Shown: in pieces, positions 15,396 through 25,105 of the stretch
Layout of the letters: every line of letters starts with the position of its first letter
How positions within the stretch are numbered: the first letter of the stretch is position 1
Source of the DNA: an uncultured Actinomycetes bacterium
GTDB lineage: Bacteria; Actinomycetota; Thermoleophilia; Solirubrobacterales; Solirubrobacteraceae
Reading direction: 5' to 3'
Assembly (NCBI GenBank): GCA_937888775.1
Contig: CALAQT010000278.1
Span: 1 to 29,870, forward strand
Length of the DNA: 29,870 bases
The notes under the pieces: model-generated
What the model saw: the letters and a program-made list of their open reading frames with translations, nothing else
Told to the model about the DNA's origin: nothing
The model's database searches: none
Made by a program: the position numbers and the translations under genes

Positions 15396-15665
15396 CTAAG
15401 ACTGGCTGGCGAGCTGGCCGGACTGGATTAGCTCCACCAGCTGCTTGCTCTGCAGCCGGATCACCGATCCGTCCTCGAGCTCAATCGCCGGCATCAGCTT
15501 CTGACCGGTCAGTGCGATGTACTCGGTTCGCTTGCTGCGCGGGAACGCCGGGTGCTTGACGATCTCATACGAGATACTCGCCTCGTCGAGCGCGTGCTGA
15601 ACCTTCCAGCAGGGATGCGGTCCCTTGACCCACATCGCTCCGCACCTGTGCAGCTTCACGGCCAT
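15396..15665 (-). CDS. Glutaredoxin/GST-N-like thioredoxin-fold protein
   Basis: The 89-residue product has a thioredoxin-type fold. A first strand VKLHRC (Cys8) is followed by HPCWKVQHALDEA (Cys19 at the start of helix 1), then ISYEIVKHP, the cis-Pro segment LMPAIELEDGSVI, and a final helix LVELIQSGQL. This matches small glutaredoxin/GST-N proteins, but there is no CXXC; Cys19 is followed by Trp-Lys-Val. It may act by a monothiol mechanism or only as a binding protein. It diverges from the methyltransferase gene, with 70 bp between starts. Confidence 0.8.
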   Translation of the reverse strand: MAVKLHRCGAMWVKGPHPCWKVQHALDEASISYEIVKHPAFPRSKRTEYIALTGQKLMPAIELEDGSVIRLQSKQLVELIQSGQLASQS

Positions 15666-15735
15666 CAGATCCCCCTCGTAGTTAGCCTGCGCGCAGCGTA
15701 GACGGTGACGCTGTGGCGTGTAAGTTGCCGGCGCG

Positions 15736-16401
15736 ATGCAACCGCCGCCGAGCTGGAGCGAGCGACTGTTCGCGCTCTATTACCCACACCTGGCCGCGCG
15801 GGCCGAGGAGGCCGGCCTGCGGAAGATCCGCCGCCGGCTGATCTCCCACGCTTGGGGTGACACGCTGGAGGTCGGCGCCGGCACCGGGCTGAACCTCGAC
15901 CACTACCCCGCGGCCGTGGGCAGGCTGGTGTGCAGCGAGCCCAGCCCGCCGATGCTCTCTCGGCTTCGCCAGGCGCTTGCGGACCGCCCCGCGACGGGGC
16001 GATCGTGCGAGATCGTCCGGGCCGACGTGCAGACGCTGCCGTTCGCCGACCAGAGCTTCGACACGGTGCTCTGCACCTGGGTGCTGTGCTCGGTGGACGA
16101 TCCGCGCCGGGCCCTGAGCGAGATCGCCCGCGTGCTGCGTCCGGGCGGGCAGTTCCTGTTCCTGGAGCACGTGCGCGCTCCGGAGGGCAGCTGGCTGGGG
16201 CGTTTTCAGGATCTCGTCCAGCGCCCGCATCGCGCCCTGGCCGCCGGCTGTCATCCCAATCGCCGGACGGAGGCACTGATCGAGCAGTCGCCGCTGGTGT
16301 TGCAATGGTTGGCGCACGAGCGACAGCCCAGCCTGCTCGTGACCGTGCGACCAACAATCCTCGGCTCGGCCCGGCGTCCCGCCCCTCAGCCGGACGGCTG
16401 A
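15736..16401 (+). CDS. Class I SAM-dependent methyltransferase
   Basis: The 221-residue product is a Rossmann-fold methyltransferase. It has motif I LEVGAGTGLNLDHYP (SAM glycine loop), the acidic end of strand 2 CSEPSPPML, motif II/III region VRADVQTLPFADQSFDTVLCTWVLCSV (key residues D and FD), and RVLRPGGQFLFLEHVRAP. The closest style is the small-molecule or lipid-type UbiE/METTL7-like group. The substrate is unknown. Its last 16 bp overlap the convergent exonuclease III gene. Confidence 0.87.
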   Translation: MQPPPSWSERLFALYYPHLAARAEEAGLRKIRRRLISHAWGDTLEVGAGTGLNLDHYPAAVGRLVCSEPSPPMLSRLRQALADRPATGRSCEIVRADVQTLPFADQSFDTVLCTWVLCSVDDPRRALSEIARVLRPGGQFLFLEHVRAPEGSWLGRFQDLVQRPHRALAAGCHPNRRTEALIEQSPLVLQWLAHERQPSLLVTVRPTILGSARRPAPQPDG

Positions 16402-17189
16402 ACCGCTGAGCCGGGCGTCTGATCGCTGAGTTCGAGCAGAACCGGCGCGTGATCGGAGGGCTTTGCGCCCTTGCGGTAATCGCGGTCGATCCCGCAGCTG
16501 AGCAGGGCGGCGTCGAGCTGCTCGTCGACCATCAGCAGGTCGATCCGCAGGCCAAGACCGCGATGAAAGTGACCCTGGCGGTAGTCCCACCAGGTGAACT
16601 GCACCTCCTTGGGGTGCAGGCGCCGGTAAGCGTCGATCAGGCCCTGGACGAGGATCTGCTCCAGCCGTGAGCGCTCGTCGGGCGTTACGTGGGTGGAGTG
16701 CGAAAACGCCGCCGGGTCATAGACATCGAGATCGGACGGGGCGATGTTCATGTCGCCGGCGATCAGCCGCAGCGCAGGCCGCATGGCGCTCGCCCGCCTG
16801 GCCATGGCCTCCAAGAACGAGAGCTTGCGCGCGAACTCCGGACTTTCCAGGTCGCGGCCGTTGGGTACGTACACACTGGCGAAGCGGATCCCGGCGACGG
16901 TCGCCTCGCACCACCGGGCCTCGGTCGCGACCGGCTCACCGGGAAGCCCCAGCCGGGGCTCGCTGAGCGCCAGCCCGGATCGAGCCAACAGCGCGACCCC
17001 GGCCCACTGCCCGGCGGAGTGATGGACCGCGGCGTAGCCGGCCTGCGTCAACTCGTCCTTGGGAAAGGCCCGTGGCGTGCACTTGGTCTCCTGCAGGCAG
17101 ACGACGTCAGGGCGGTGCTCGGCGAGCAGCTCCAGCACGCGCGGCAGGCGGGCGCGCAGAGAGTTGACATTCCAGGTGACGACGCGCAT
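16386..17189 (-). CDS. xthA: Exonuclease III / AP endonuclease
   Basis: The enzyme cuts DNA at abasic sites and removes 3' blocking groups in base-excision repair. The 267-residue product begins MRVVTWNVNSLRAR (Asn7), followed by VVCLQETK (catalytic Glu), YVPNGRD, GDMNIAPSDLDVYDP (Asp-Asn), the WWDYR segment, LRIDLLMV and the final SDHAPV with catalytic Asp-His. All family motifs are present. The ATG at 17189 is favoured over one 9 bases upstream because a GAAG sits at proper distance only for the former. It diverges from ligD with 30 bp between starts, suggesting overlapping promoters and a shared repair role. Confidence 0.93.
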   Translation of the reverse strand: MRVVTWNVNSLRARLPRVLELLAEHRPDVVCLQETKCTPRAFPKDELTQAGYAAVHHSAGQWAGVALLARSGLALSEPRLGLPGEPVATEARWCEATVAGIRFASVYVPNGRDLESPEFARKLSFLEAMARRASAMRPALRLIAGDMNIAPSDLDVYDPAAFSHSTHVTPDERSRLEQILVQGLIDAYRRLHPKEVQFTWWDYRQGHFHRGLGLRIDLLMVDEQLDAALLSCGIDRDYRKGAKPSDHAPVLLELSDQTPGSAVQPSG

Positions 17190-17219
17190 CGGACACATCT
17201 TCGGCGATCATCATGGCCG

Positions 17220-19730
17220 GTGCCGCCTGACAAGCTGGGTCGCTACCGCGCCAAGCGCGACTTCCAATCCACCTCCGAGCCCGCCGGGAGCGCACGGGCG
17301 TTGCGCCCCACCCGCCCGGCGGCGCGATTCGTCGTCCAGGAGCACCACGCCACCCGCCTGCACTGGGATCTGCGGCTTGAGCACGACGGCGTGCTGGCCT
17401 CCTGGGCAATCCCGAACGGAATCCCCCCGGATCCGTCCGAGAACCGTCTCGCCGTGCACACCGAGGACCATCCGCTGGAGTACCTGGAGTTCGAAGGCGA
17501 GATCCCGGCCGGCGAGTATGGGGCCGGCACGATGCGGATCTGGGATCACGGCACGTTCGAGCTGCACAAGTGGGAGCCGCGCAAGGTCGAGGTGAGCTTC
17601 CACGGCGAGCGGCTGACCGGTCGCTACGGCCTGTTCCCGATCGGATCACAGCCGGACGGCAAAGGTCAGGACTGGATGATCCACCGCATGGGACCGCGAG
17701 CCGATCGCGAGCGGCGCCCGATGCCCGAGCACCTGGTGCCGATGCTGGCGGGCGCGGGCGAGCTGCCCAGCCCCGAATCGGGGTGGGCGTTCGAGGTCAA
17801 ATGGGACGGGGTGCGCGCGATCGCCTACGTAAAGCCGGGGCGCCTGCGCCTGGAGAGCCGCAACCTGCGGGAGATCACCGACGGCTATCCCGAGCTTCGC
17901 GGCCTGCTGGGGCAGCTGGGGATGCGCGATGCGGTGCTCGACGGCGAGATCGTGGCCTTCGACGACGACGGACGCCCGAGCTTTGAACGGCTGCAGCGGC
18001 GGATGCACGTCACGGCTGCATCCGCGGTGCGCCGGCTGGCGGCCAGTACGCCGGTCGTCTATGCGATCTTCGATCTGCTCTACCTCGACGGTCACCCGCT
18101 GCTGGAGTTGCCCTACCACGAGCGGCGCTCGAGGCTCGAGGCGCTCGAGCTCGGCGGCCCGGCCTGGCGGGTCCCGGCGGCGCACCGGGGGAATGGCGCC
18201 CGGCTGCTGGAGGCCACGCGAGCCCAGCGCCTGGAGGGCATCGTCGCCAAGCGGCTTGACTCGCGCTACGAGCCGGGACGCCGGACCGGGGCCTGGGTGA
18301 AGGTCAAGCACACGTTGCGTCAGGAACTGGTGATCGGCGGCTGGCTGCCCGGCGAGGGCCGGCGCACCGATCGGATCGGAGCGCTGCTGATGGGCCACTA
18401 TCAGGACGGCGCGTTTCGCTACGCGGGGCGGGTCGGGACCGGGTTCACCGACCAGACGCTCACCGACCTCGCCACCCGCCTGGCGCCACTGCGCACCGAC
18501 GCGAACCCGTTTGTGGCGGCGCCCAAGCTCCCGCGCAACGCCGTGTTCGTGACGCCGAAGCTGGTCGCCGAGATCGAGCTGAGGGAGTGGACGTCAGAGG
18601 GGGTGATGCGAGCCCCCTCCTACAAGGGGCTGCGGGAGGACAAGGCGGCTGAGGACGTGGTCCTGGAGGGCGCGGCGGCCAAGCCGCCCGCCCGTCGTGC
18701 CGCCAAGCCGCCCGCCCGTCGTGGCGCCGGCCCAAACGCCCGCGTCGCCAGGCCGCCCGCCCGGGGTGGCGCCAGAAGCTCCGCATCCGGCGCTTCCCCG
18801 GACTCCCCCCAGCAGCTGTTCGACGAGGTGAAGCGCCTCCCGGATGGCTCGCTGGCGGTGCTGGCCGACGGGCGCCGGCTGAAGATCACCAACTGGGACA
18901 AGGTCCTGTTCGAGGCGGCCGGGTTCACCAAGGGTGACCTGATCGCCTACTACGCTCGCGCGGCGCCGACGCTGGTGTCGCACGTGCGTGACCGTCCGCT
19001 GACGCTCAAGCGCTATCCCAACGGCGTCGCCGGCGAGTACTTCTATGAGAAGCAGTCACCGTCTCACCGCCCCGATTGGGTTCAGACGGCGAGAATCGGC
19101 TCGATCGACTACACGCTGGCGCAGGATCGCCCCACCCTGATCTGGCTGGCCAACCTCGCCGATGTCGAGCTGCACACGTCGCTGTCACTGGCCCGGGCGC
19201 CGCAGCGGCCGACGATGCTCGTGTTCGACCTCGACCCCGGTCCTCCGGCGGGCATCCTGGACTGCTGTGAGGTGGCACTCGTGCTGGAGGGGCTGTTCGC
19301 GCAGCTGGGACTCGAATCTGCCGTGAAGACATCGGGCTCGAAGGGAATGCAGGTCTACCTACCGCTGAACGTCGATGTCACCTACGGACAGACCAAGCCG
19401 TTCGCGCGCCGGGTGGCCGAGTTGCTGGAGCAGCGCCTGCCGGAGCTGGTGGTCTCTCGGATGACCAAGCGGTTGCGGCCCGGCAAGGTGCTGGTCGATT
19501 GGAGCCAGAACGATGCGCACAAGACGACTGTGAACGTCTACTCGGTGCGCGGGTTGGCCCGCCCTACGGTTTCCACGCCGGTCGGCTGGGACGAGGTCAG
19601 GCACTGCCGGGAAGCCGGCGACGCGGAGCTGCTGAGCTTTGAGACCGAGCAGGTGCTCGATCGGATCGACCAGCACGGCGACCTGTTCGCCTCGACGCTC
19701 AGCACAACGCAGCAACTGCCCCGGGTCTGA
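17220..19730 (+). CDS. ligD: Multifunctional ATP-dependent DNA ligase LigD (PE-LIG-POL)
   Basis: LigD repairs double-strand breaks with Ku by end-joining. From GTG 17220 the product has 836 residues. The phosphoesterase domain (about 35-155) has QEHHATRLHWDLRLEHDG and EGEIPAGEYGAG. The ligase domain (about 175-475) has the adenylated Lys194 in EVKWDGVRA, LDGEIVAFD, VKVKH and an OB fold. An Ala/Pro/Arg linker (about 480-525) contains 8-residue repeats. The primase/polymerase domain (about 540-836) has LTLKRYPNG and the metal-binding Asp670-Leu-Asp672 in FDLDPG. This order matches Pseudomonas LigD rather than mycobacterial POL-PE-LIG. The frame continues upstream of 17220, but that part is antisense to xthA. 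No ribosome site is evident, so a near-leaderless mRNA is possible. No ku gene is in the window. Confidence 0.95.
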   Translation: MPPDKLGRYRAKRDFQSTSEPAGSARALRPTRPAARFVVQEHHATRLHWDLRLEHDGVLASWAIPNGIPPDPSENRLAVHTEDHPLEYLEFEGEIPAGEYGAGTMRIWDHGTFELHKWEPRKVEVSFHGERLTGRYGLFPIGSQPDGKGQDWMIHRMGPRADRERRPMPEHLVPMLAGAGELPSPESGWAFEVKWDGVRAIAYVKPGRLRLESRNLREITDGYPELRGLLGQLGMRDAVLDGEIVAFDDDGRPSFERLQRRMHVTAASAVRRLAASTPVVYAIFDLLYLDGHPLLELPYHERRSRLEALELGGPAWRVPAAHRGNGARLLEATRAQRLEGIVAKRLDSRYEPGRRTGAWVKVKHTLRQELVIGGWLPGEGRRTDRIGALLMGHYQDGAFRYAGRVGTGFTDQTLTDLATRLAPLRTDANPFVAAPKLPRNAVFVTPKLVAEIELREWTSEGVMRAPSYKGLREDKAAEDVVLEGAAAKPPARRAAKPPARRGAGPNARVARPPARGGARSSASGASPDSPQQLFDEVKRLPDGSLAVLADGRRLKITNWDKVLFEAAGFTKGDLIAYYARAAPTLVSHVRDRPLTLKRYPNGVAGEYFYEKQSPSHRPDWVQTARIGSIDYTLAQDRPTLIWLANLADVELHTSLSLARAPQRPTMLVFDLDPGPPAGILDCCEVALVLEGLFAQLGLESAVKTSGSKGMQVYLPLNVDVTYGQTKPFARRVAELLEQRLPELVVSRMTKRLRPGKVLVDWSQNDAHKTTVNVYSVRGLARPTVSTPVGWDEVRHCREAGDAELLSFETEQVLDRIDQHGDLFASTLSTTQQLPRV
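18678..18722 (+). repeat. 24-bp repeat in the LigD linker
   Basis: Two near-perfect units with a 24-base (8-codon) period, starting at 18678 and 18702, encode AKPPARR-type octapeptides. A diverged third copy starts near 18747. The repeat keeps frame and lengthens a flexible basic linker between the ligase and polymerase domains. Confidence 0.75.
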
Positions 19731-19759
19731 TCTGCAACCCGTCGCCGCCGCCGCAAGTA

Positions 19760-19775
19760 CGCTCGCATTCGAGCG
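19760..19775 (+). terminator. Hairpin after ligD
   Basis: CGCTCG-CATT-CGAGCG is a perfect 6-bp stem with a 4-base loop, 29 bp after the ligD stop. There is no T-run. Confidence 0.35.
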
Positions 19776-19846
19776 ACCTCACGGGGACGAGCACCAGTGC
19801 CTGCCGAGAAGGGCGATCGGCTAGGGTCGGCCTGGTGCACCAGGCC

Positions 19847-20671
19847 ATGTCCGTACCGATCTTGATAACCGGCTGCTCGTCTGGAATCGGCCATGCCACG
19901 GCCGAGCTGCTGGTGGGCAACGGCCACCTCGTGTATGCGACCGCGCGCCGGGCCGAGGCGATCGCCGACCTCCAGCGGGCCGGGGCGCGGACGCTCGCGC
20001 TCCAGGTCGGCGACGAGGACTCGATGCGCGCTGCCGTCGAGGCGGTGGAGCGCGACCACGGCGCCGTCGGCGTGCTGGTCAACAACGCGGGGTACGCGGT
20101 CAGCGGAGCGATCGAGGCGGTGTCGCTGCAGGCAGTGCGCGACGAGTTCGAGACCAACCTGTTCGGCAGTTTGCGCATGGCGCAACTCGTGCTCCCGGCA
20201 ATGCGCGCTCGCCGCAGGGGACGGATCATCGACGTCAGCTCGGTTGCCGGCCGTGTGACGATGCCGGGTGCGGGCGCCTACGCCGCATCGAAGTACGCGA
20301 TCGAGGCGCTCAGCGACGCGCTGCGCTTCGAGGTCAGTGGCTTCGGCGTGAGCGTGATCGTGATCGAGCCCGGCCCGATCCGCACCGCTTTCACCGCCAC
20401 CGCCAACGCGGCCCTGGCCGGCGACGGCGGTGGCCCGTACGGTGCCTACCACGCCGCGGTGGCCAAAGCCGACGCTGAGACCGACGAGAGCTTCATCGCC
20501 GGCAAGCCCGATCAGGTGGCGCAGGCGATCGAACGCGCGATCACCGCGGCGCGCCCCCGTTCGCGCTACCGGGTCACGCCGATCGCCCGCGTTCTCCCGG
20601 TGCTGCGCGGCGTGCTCGGCGACCGCGGATTCGACAGATTCCTGCGCACTCAGATCAAGCCCCCCGGCTGA
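19847..20671 (+). CDS. Short-chain dehydrogenase/reductase (classical SDR)
   Basis: This is an NAD(P)-dependent oxidoreductase with 274 residues from ATG 19847. The cofactor loop is TGCSSGIG (residues 8-15), with ARR after strand 2 suggesting NADP. NNAG is at 79-82 and the catalytic residues are Ser132, Tyr145 and Lys149 (YAASK). PGPIRT follows. The C-terminal third resembles SDRs acting on lipids or steroids, but the substrate cannot be assigned. A GTG four codons upstream (19835) has an AGGG at better distance and is a valid alternative start. Confidence 0.9.
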   Translation: MSVPILITGCSSGIGHATAELLVGNGHLVYATARRAEAIADLQRAGARTLALQVGDEDSMRAAVEAVERDHGAVGVLVNNAGYAVSGAIEAVSLQAVRDEFETNLFGSLRMAQLVLPAMRARRRGRIIDVSSVAGRVTMPGAGAYAASKYAIEALSDALRFEVSGFGVSVIVIEPGPIRTAFTATANAALAGDGGGPYGAYHAAVAKADAETDESFIAGKPDQVAQAIERAITAARPRSRYRVTPIARVLPVLRGVLGDRGFDRFLRTQIKPPG

Positions 20672-20713
20672 CGGGCGTGCTGATGTGAAAGCTCCGTTCG
20701 TGTCGTCATTAGG

Positions 20714-21016
20714 ATGAAGTCCGAGATGGATCCGATCACGATGCGGAATCGACTGCTGGTCGCCACCGGGATGTGGAAGGAGGCGACCGGGGAGCCGCTC
20801 CCGCGCATGGACCCCGGCGACCCCGCCGACCAGATCCAGAGCTTCGAACTGCGGCTCGTGGACCGGCTGTGGGAAAGCGCCACGCCTGAGAACGCGCGTG
20901 AGATCGCCGACCGCACCTGGGACCTGGTCCACGACCGGCCCGACACTGACCCGGTCAAGCGCCGCGTGGTCGAGTGCCATGAGGCGCTGGCGCGGATCAC
21001 CCGTCTCGGCGACTGA
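20714..21016 (+). CDS. Small helical protein of unknown function
   Basis: The 100-residue product is mostly helical and charged, with no membrane segment or known motif (for example FELRLVDRLWESATPENAREIADRTWDLVHD). AGG(A) abuts the first ATG, so the Met at codon 5 (20726) is the better-spaced start. It follows the dehydrogenase by 42 bp on the same strand. The balanced amino acid content suggests a real gene. The long antisense frame here is Arg/His-rich and unlikely to be coding. Confidence 0.6.
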   Translation: MKSEMDPITMRNRLLVATGMWKEATGEPLPRMDPGDPADQIQSFELRLVDRLWESATPENAREIADRTWDLVHDRPDTDPVKRRVVECHEALARITRLGD

Positions 21017-21017
21017 G

Positions 21018-21061
21018 GCGCCCGCCCGGGAGCCGCGGTGCGCCCGCCCTCGGGACCGGGG
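21018..21061. repeat. 22-bp imperfect tandem repeat between convergent genes
   Basis: GCGCCCGCCC occurs at 21018 and 21040, each followed by a related GGGA.CCG segment. The repeat begins directly after the small gene's TGA and fills the gap to the ftsH stop. It does not copy the stop codon. Confidence 0.55.
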
Positions 21062-21067
21062 CTGCGC

Positions 21068-23110
<2,043 letters not shown>

Positions 23111-23132
23111 CTGAGAATTGTGGCAGCCCGAG

Positions 23133-23507
23133 TCAGCCTGTTTCGATCCTCGTCCTGAATGAGTCCGCTCCCTCGACACTGGCCCCGGCAGCGCTGGCCC
23201 GGTCAGATAGCCAGCGGTCAGACGTGACCACGCGCACCGCGCCCGGCTGGGGATCGGCGCGCAGACGGCGGATGATCTCGTCATCGGCGGCGTCGGACTT
23301 CGGCTTCGGAGCGTGGGCGATCTCGATCACCGTCGAGCGGATCGGTGGCGACGGCCGGCGCTCGAACACCACCACGACATCCTCGTTCTCGGCGACCGCC
23401 CATCTCTCGAGCAGGTCGACGAGCCGCAGCATCGCGGCATCGCGGTCCCGCCACCACCCGTCGGGACGGGTGCCGATCACGTTCATACCGTCGACGAGCC
23501 AGTGCAC
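23133..23507 (-). CDS. NYN-domain (PIN-like) putative RNase
   Basis: The 124-residue product starts [21 protein letters not shown] if the GTG at 23507 is used; another GTG at 23525 adds six residues. The DGMNVIG motif (Asp6, Asn9), acidic DEIIRRL near the middle and [12 protein letters not shown] match the NYN/YacP-like group of PIN-fold metal-dependent nucleases. Four acidic metal ligands can be matched. Target RNA is unknown. It ends 22 bp before ftsH and follows the arfB-like gene on the same strand, so the three may be co-transcribed in an RNA/protein quality-control unit. Confidence 0.82.
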   Translation of the reverse strand: MHWLVDGMNVIGTRPDGWWRDRDAAMLRLVDLLERWAVAENEDVVVVFERRPSPPIRSTVIEIAHAPKPKSDAADDEIIRRLRADPQPGAVRVVTSDRWLSDRASAAGASVEGADSFRTRIETG

Positions 23508-23540
23508 GGCTCCAGCGTATGGCACGCGGTCGGACGCCCG

Positions 23541-23610
23541 TCAGCGATTGTCGTCCCTGGGTGGACAGCGGCCGGTCAGCGATCGTCGTCCTTGGGTGGG
23601 CGGCGGCCGC
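23541..23610 (-). repeat. 35-bp tandem repeat echoing the arfB 3' end and stop
   Basis: Copies at 23576-23610 (the real gene end) and 23541-23575 (downstream on the minus strand) match at 30 of 35 bases. The real end reads GRRPPKDDDR-stop; the echo, in the same register, reads GRCPPRDDNR-stop. Confidence 0.85.
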
Positions 23611-23992
23611 GCTTGCGCTCGGCCTGACGGCGCTTGGCCTCGAGCCTGCGCTGTACCGAACCGTGGCTGGGGCGCGTGGCGTGGCGGGGGCGTGAGACGG
23701 CCAGCGCGGCCGACAGGCGGCGTGCGAGGCGGGCCAGCGCCAGCTCCCGGTTGCGCGCCTGGCTGCGGCCGTCCTGAGCGACGGCGACTACGCGATTGCC
23801 CAGCCGCGCGGTGACCCGGCGCTTCTGCTCCTCGCTCAGCGCGGTAGAGGCGGCCACGTCGAACACCGCCTCGATGCGCGAGTCGGTCACGTTGGCGTGC
23901 TGGCCGCCCGGGCCCGACGAGCGCGAGGCGCGAACGACCACCTCGCGCAGGGGGATGGCGGTGTTGCGGGCGACCGGGATTGGATCCTCCAT
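23576..23992 (-). CDS. arfB: ArfB/YaeJ-like peptidyl-tRNA hydrolase (ribosome rescue)
   Basis: ArfB-type proteins release stalled ribosomes by hydrolysing peptidyl-tRNA in the A site without a stop codon. The 138-residue product has the release-factor domain with the catalytic GGQ (29-31) in SGPGGQHANVTDSRIEA. It is followed by a basic C-terminal tail (about 108-138, RRLEAKRRQAERKRG) that in ArfB enters the empty mRNA channel. The length and tail fit ArfB rather than a full release factor. It is the first of three minus-strand genes with the NYN nuclease and ftsH. Its final codons and stop are duplicated just downstream. Confidence 0.9.
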   Translation of the reverse strand: MEDPIPVARNTAIPLREVVVRASRSSGPGGQHANVTDSRIEAVFDVAASTALSEEQKRRVTARLGNRVVAVAQDGRSQARNRELALARLARRLSAALAVSRPRHATRPSHGSVQRRLEAKRRQAERKRGRRPPKDDDR

Positions 23993-24150
23993 CGTCCCGG
24001 GAAGGATGACGTGTGTCGAGCTTGTGAAGGCGATCCCGGGGCATGGCCGGCCGCGGGCCGCCGTGCTACCGTCCCGCGCCGTAAGGCCGTTTGTCTGACG
24101 TACGAGCGGCGGGAAGCAGGTGCAGTCCTCGGGGTTATCGGTATAGACGA

Positions 24151-24181
24151 CCTCCGCGGTAGCAGCACTTGACTACGGAGG
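24151..24181 (+). promoter_or_regulatory. Leader hairpin covering the cold-shock gene's ribosome site
   Basis: CCTCC (24151-24155) can pair with GGAGG (24177-24181), and GTAG (24159-24162) with CTAC (24173-24176), leaving a 3-base bulge and a 10-base loop. GGAGG is the ribosome-binding site, 10 bases before the ATG at 24192, so it would be hidden when the hairpin forms. This could be a temperature- or structure-controlled switch, which suits a cold-shock gene. Confidence 0.5.
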
Positions 24182-24191
24182 AGCACTCCAC

Positions 24192-24395
24192 ATGGCAACC
24201 GGAACGGTCAAGTGGTTCAGCGACGAGAAGGGTTTTGGCTTCATCACACCCGATGAGGGCAGCCGGGACCTGTTCGTCCACCACTCGAGCATTCAGACCG
24301 ACGGCTACCGCTCACTCGCGGAGGGCGCGAAAGTGTCCTACGAGGAAGAGGCGGGTCCCAAGGGACCGAAGGCCGTCAACGTCCAAAAGCTCTAG
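24192..24395 (+). CDS. Cold-shock domain protein (CspA family)
   Basis: This 67-residue single-stranded nucleic acid-binding protein is an RNA chaperone. It has the full OB-fold signature: [15 protein letters not shown] with RNP1 (KGFGFI) and DLFVHHSSI with RNP2. The ending GPKAVNV is typical. It has the usual length for the family. It follows a long untranslated leader (about 200 bp from the divergent arfB start) with a hairpin over its ribosome site. Confidence 0.95.
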   Translation: MATGTVKWFSDEKGFGFITPDEGSRDLFVHHSSIQTDGYRSLAEGAKVSYEEEAGPKGPKAVNVQKL

Positions 24396-24407
24396 CGCAC
24401 AATCCCC

Positions 24408-24426
24408 GCCGGGCTCCAGGCCCGGC
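24408..24426 (+). terminator. Hairpin after the cold-shock gene
   Basis: GCCGGGC-TCCAG-GCCCGGC forms a perfect 7-bp stem with a 5-base loop 12 bp after the stop. No T-run follows, as is common for actinobacterial terminators. Confidence 0.5.
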
Positions 24427-24453
24427 ACCGAGGACACGAGCGCCTAGCCGCCG

Positions 24454-25105
24454 ATGGCCGACTGGGCAACCATCTCTTCGCTGGCGACCGCGGGTGGCAC
24501 GCTCGTGCTCGCAGTCGCCACCTTCAGCTCGGTCAGGTCGGCCAACCGTTCCGCGCGTCTGGCCGAACGGTCGCTGATGGTCGGGCTGCGCCCCGTACTG
24601 GTTCCGTCCCGTGAGAACGATCCGCGCGAGCGTGTTCGCTTCGGCGACGGCGTGTTGCTGACCGTGCACGGCCACGGCGGCGCGGTGCTGCTCGACGAGG
24701 ATGAGGAGAACATCTACATGGCGATCGCGCTGCGCAACGGCGGCTCGGGGCTGGCGGTGCTCCACGCCTGGCACGCGGAGCCGCGTGAGACCAGCTTGGA
24801 CGAGGCGCCTGATGTAGAGGGGTTTCAACGCCAGCAGCTCGACCTCTACATCCCGGCCGGCGACACCGGCTACTGGCAGGGGCGGATCAGCGATCCCAGC
24901 AGCCCCAACTTCAAGCGGGTGCGCCAGGCGCTGATCGACCACGTTCCCCTGATGGTCGATCTGGTCTACGGAGACCACGAGGGCGGACAGCGCGATCACG
25001 CGCTTTCTGCTCGCTCCCTGGCCCGAAGACGACGGCCACCACGTCGACGGCAAGCGCGCATCGGTGCTCAGGTACTGGTATCTGGACCGGGAGGATCCGC
25101 GCTAG
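24454..25105 (+). CDS. Conserved-looking membrane-tethered protein of unknown function, broken by a frameshift near 24991-24995
   Basis: The first 179 codons (from ATG 24454) encode one N-terminal hydrophobic segment (about 8-26), then a soluble domain with NIYMAIALRNGGSGLAVLHAW and IDHVPLMVDLVYGDHEGGQR. Past about 24991 the same frame turns into an Arg-rich shadow running to 25290 and lying over a minus-strand gene. Shifting by one base restores sensible protein: ITRFLLAPWPEDDGHHVDG, then RYWYLDREDPR and TAG at 25103-25105. So the original gene most likely ended at 25105. One extra or two missing bases near 24991-24995 break it, whether by mutation or sequencing error. There is no slippery sequence to suggest programmed shifting. 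I do not recognise the family. Confidence 0.72.

Noticed and set aside
3597..15725. GCGTGTAA seen near 3599, 15205 and 15717, first taken as a shared regulatory site
   Set aside because: Position and orientation relative to the nearby genes are inconsistent, and an 8-base match in three places is weak.
19538..20980. A 480-codon open frame on the minus strand opposite the dehydrogenase gene
   Set aside because: Its translation is Arg/His/Asp-rich without domain motifs. The plus strand encodes an SDR with all catalytic residues. Long antisense frames are expected at this GC content.
24985..25000. Programmed ribosomal frameshift in the gene after cspA
   Set aside because: There is no slippery heptamer or downstream pseudoknot evident, and no in-frame product of use from the unshifted frame.
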